From CAYLNM01 sp964385045 (GTDB taxonomy: Bacteria > Planctomycetota > Phycisphaerae > Phycisphaerales > SM1A02), in the NCBI GenBank assembly GCA_964385045.1, contig CAYLNM010000122.1, positions 1 to 14,278 on the forward strand: DNA of 14,278 bases, given 5' to 3'. The position numbers and the translations under genes are program-made. Below the pieces are notes generated by a model. It did not search any database, was not told where the DNA came from, and saw only the letters and a list, made by a program, of their open reading frames with translations. Shown here piece after piece: positions 13,939-14,278 of the stretch (the first letter of the stretch is position 1; every line of letters begins with the position of its first letter).

Positions 13939-14003
13939 TTGACCCCGAATAGGTTCACCTGGGCGGGAGCCGGGGACGCTCCCCGATCACATCACCCCCT
14001 TCC

Positions 14004-14009
14004 GGAGGT
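14004..14009 (+). promoter_or_regulatory. Ribosome binding site GGAGGT before the ATG at 14017
   Basis: GGAGGT lies 7 bases before the ATG at 14017, which fixes the start of the partial gene. Confidence 0.85.
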
Positions 14010-14016
14010 TCCGGGC

Positions 14017-14278
14017 ATGAGGTCTCACCGAGCTCGTCATCTGGTTCGTCGCGCGCGCCGCGCGACCCAGGCTTCCGTCGGCACGCTGATCGCCGTCGCG
14101 ACCAGCCTCGCGGCGGGCGGCCCCGCGACCGCCCAGTGTCAATACGAGGTCATGGCCATCGTCCCCGGGGAGCAGGTGTGCCCCTTCGACGGCTACCAGC
14201 AGGTCATCCTCCGCGAGATCAATGTAAGCGTCCGGCGAAGCGCGTCCGACGGCAGCCCCACAGGGCCGGCCCGCCGAG
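14017..14278 (+). CDS. Secreted protein, 5' part only (runs off the window)
   Basis: An open frame of at least 87 residues starts at an ATG with GGAGGT 7 bases upstream and is cut by the right edge. Residues 1-18 are basic, 21-35 are hydrophobic, and AxA cleavage is predicted at ATA|Q (37-40), so the mature protein begins QCQYEVMAIV. The mature start, with paired Cys (CQYEV...GEQVCPFDGYQQVILREIN), resembles large secreted planctomycete proteins with HAF-type or other beta-propeller-like repeats (inference, weak). After Asn69 the character changes: codons GTA, CGA, ACA and GGG appear, which are avoided elsewhere, and the expected D-x-G-x-V-x-G continuation is absent. A frameshift, insertion or assembly error in the last 55 bases is possible. 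Confidence 0.75.
   Translation, partial: MRSHRARHLVRRARRATQASVGTLIAVATSLAAGGPATAQCQYEVMAIVPGEQVCPFDGYQQVILREINVSVRRSASDGSPTGPARR

Noticed and set aside
1..14278. CRISPR arrays, insertion sequences, phage or integrase genes
   Set aside because: No spaced identical repeats, transposase motifs or terminal inverted repeats were seen. The tandem repeats found are short and unspaced.

Overview
The window looks like chromosomal DNA from a very GC-rich planctomycete, most likely of the Phycisphaerae type (inference). The supports are: GC-rich third codon positions throughout, secreted proteins whose signal peptides both end in ATA|Q, a terminal gene resembling the secreted proteins of that group, a six-domain ribosomal protein S1 with a Gly-rich tail, and a pair of genes (P-loop sulfotransferase-like plus class IV aminotransferase-like) that I associate with planctomycetes and plants. 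No tRNA, rRNA, CRISPR array, transposase or phage gene is visible. The very high GC leaves long open frames on every strand, and most are not genes.

Layout. 1-686 is non-coding, with a heptamer repeat at the left edge and a TTGACA promoter near 519. 687-5055 (+) is a tight three-gene unit: a secreted helical-repeat protein of unknown function, an OppA-type peptide-binding protein, and an OppB-type permease. The second permease and the ATPases are missing. 5108-7078 (-) is a two-gene unit read toward the permease: a sulfotransferase-like protein followed by a class IV aminotransferase-fold protein whose catalytic lysine is replaced by histidine. From 7465 rightward all genes are on the + strand: a 161-aa lipoprotein, a HIT-family nucleotide phosphorylase/hydrolase, a 926-bp gene-free stretch with many hairpins, a 97-aa lipoprotein with its own promoter, structured leader and terminator, a 12-helix MFS transporter, rpsA with a strong terminator, and the 5' end of a secreted protein cut by the right edge.

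How they fit together. The first unit is probably an envelope peptide-uptake module that needs partner subunits encoded elsewhere. The minus-strand pair is the most interesting part. In gene order and domain content it resembles the plant branched-chain aminotransferase-like proteins, in which (from memory) an N-terminal sulfotransferase-like domain is fused to a class IV aminotransferase domain. The bacterial aminotransferase partner keeps the PLP-phosphate-binding motifs but lacks the Schiff-base lysine, so ordinary transamination is unlikely. Its tail also carries a 12-bp tandem-repeat insertion between conserved blocks. Several genes have a TATCCT/TACCAT-like -10 box only 6-9 bases before the ATG, which points to leaderless or near-leaderless transcripts.
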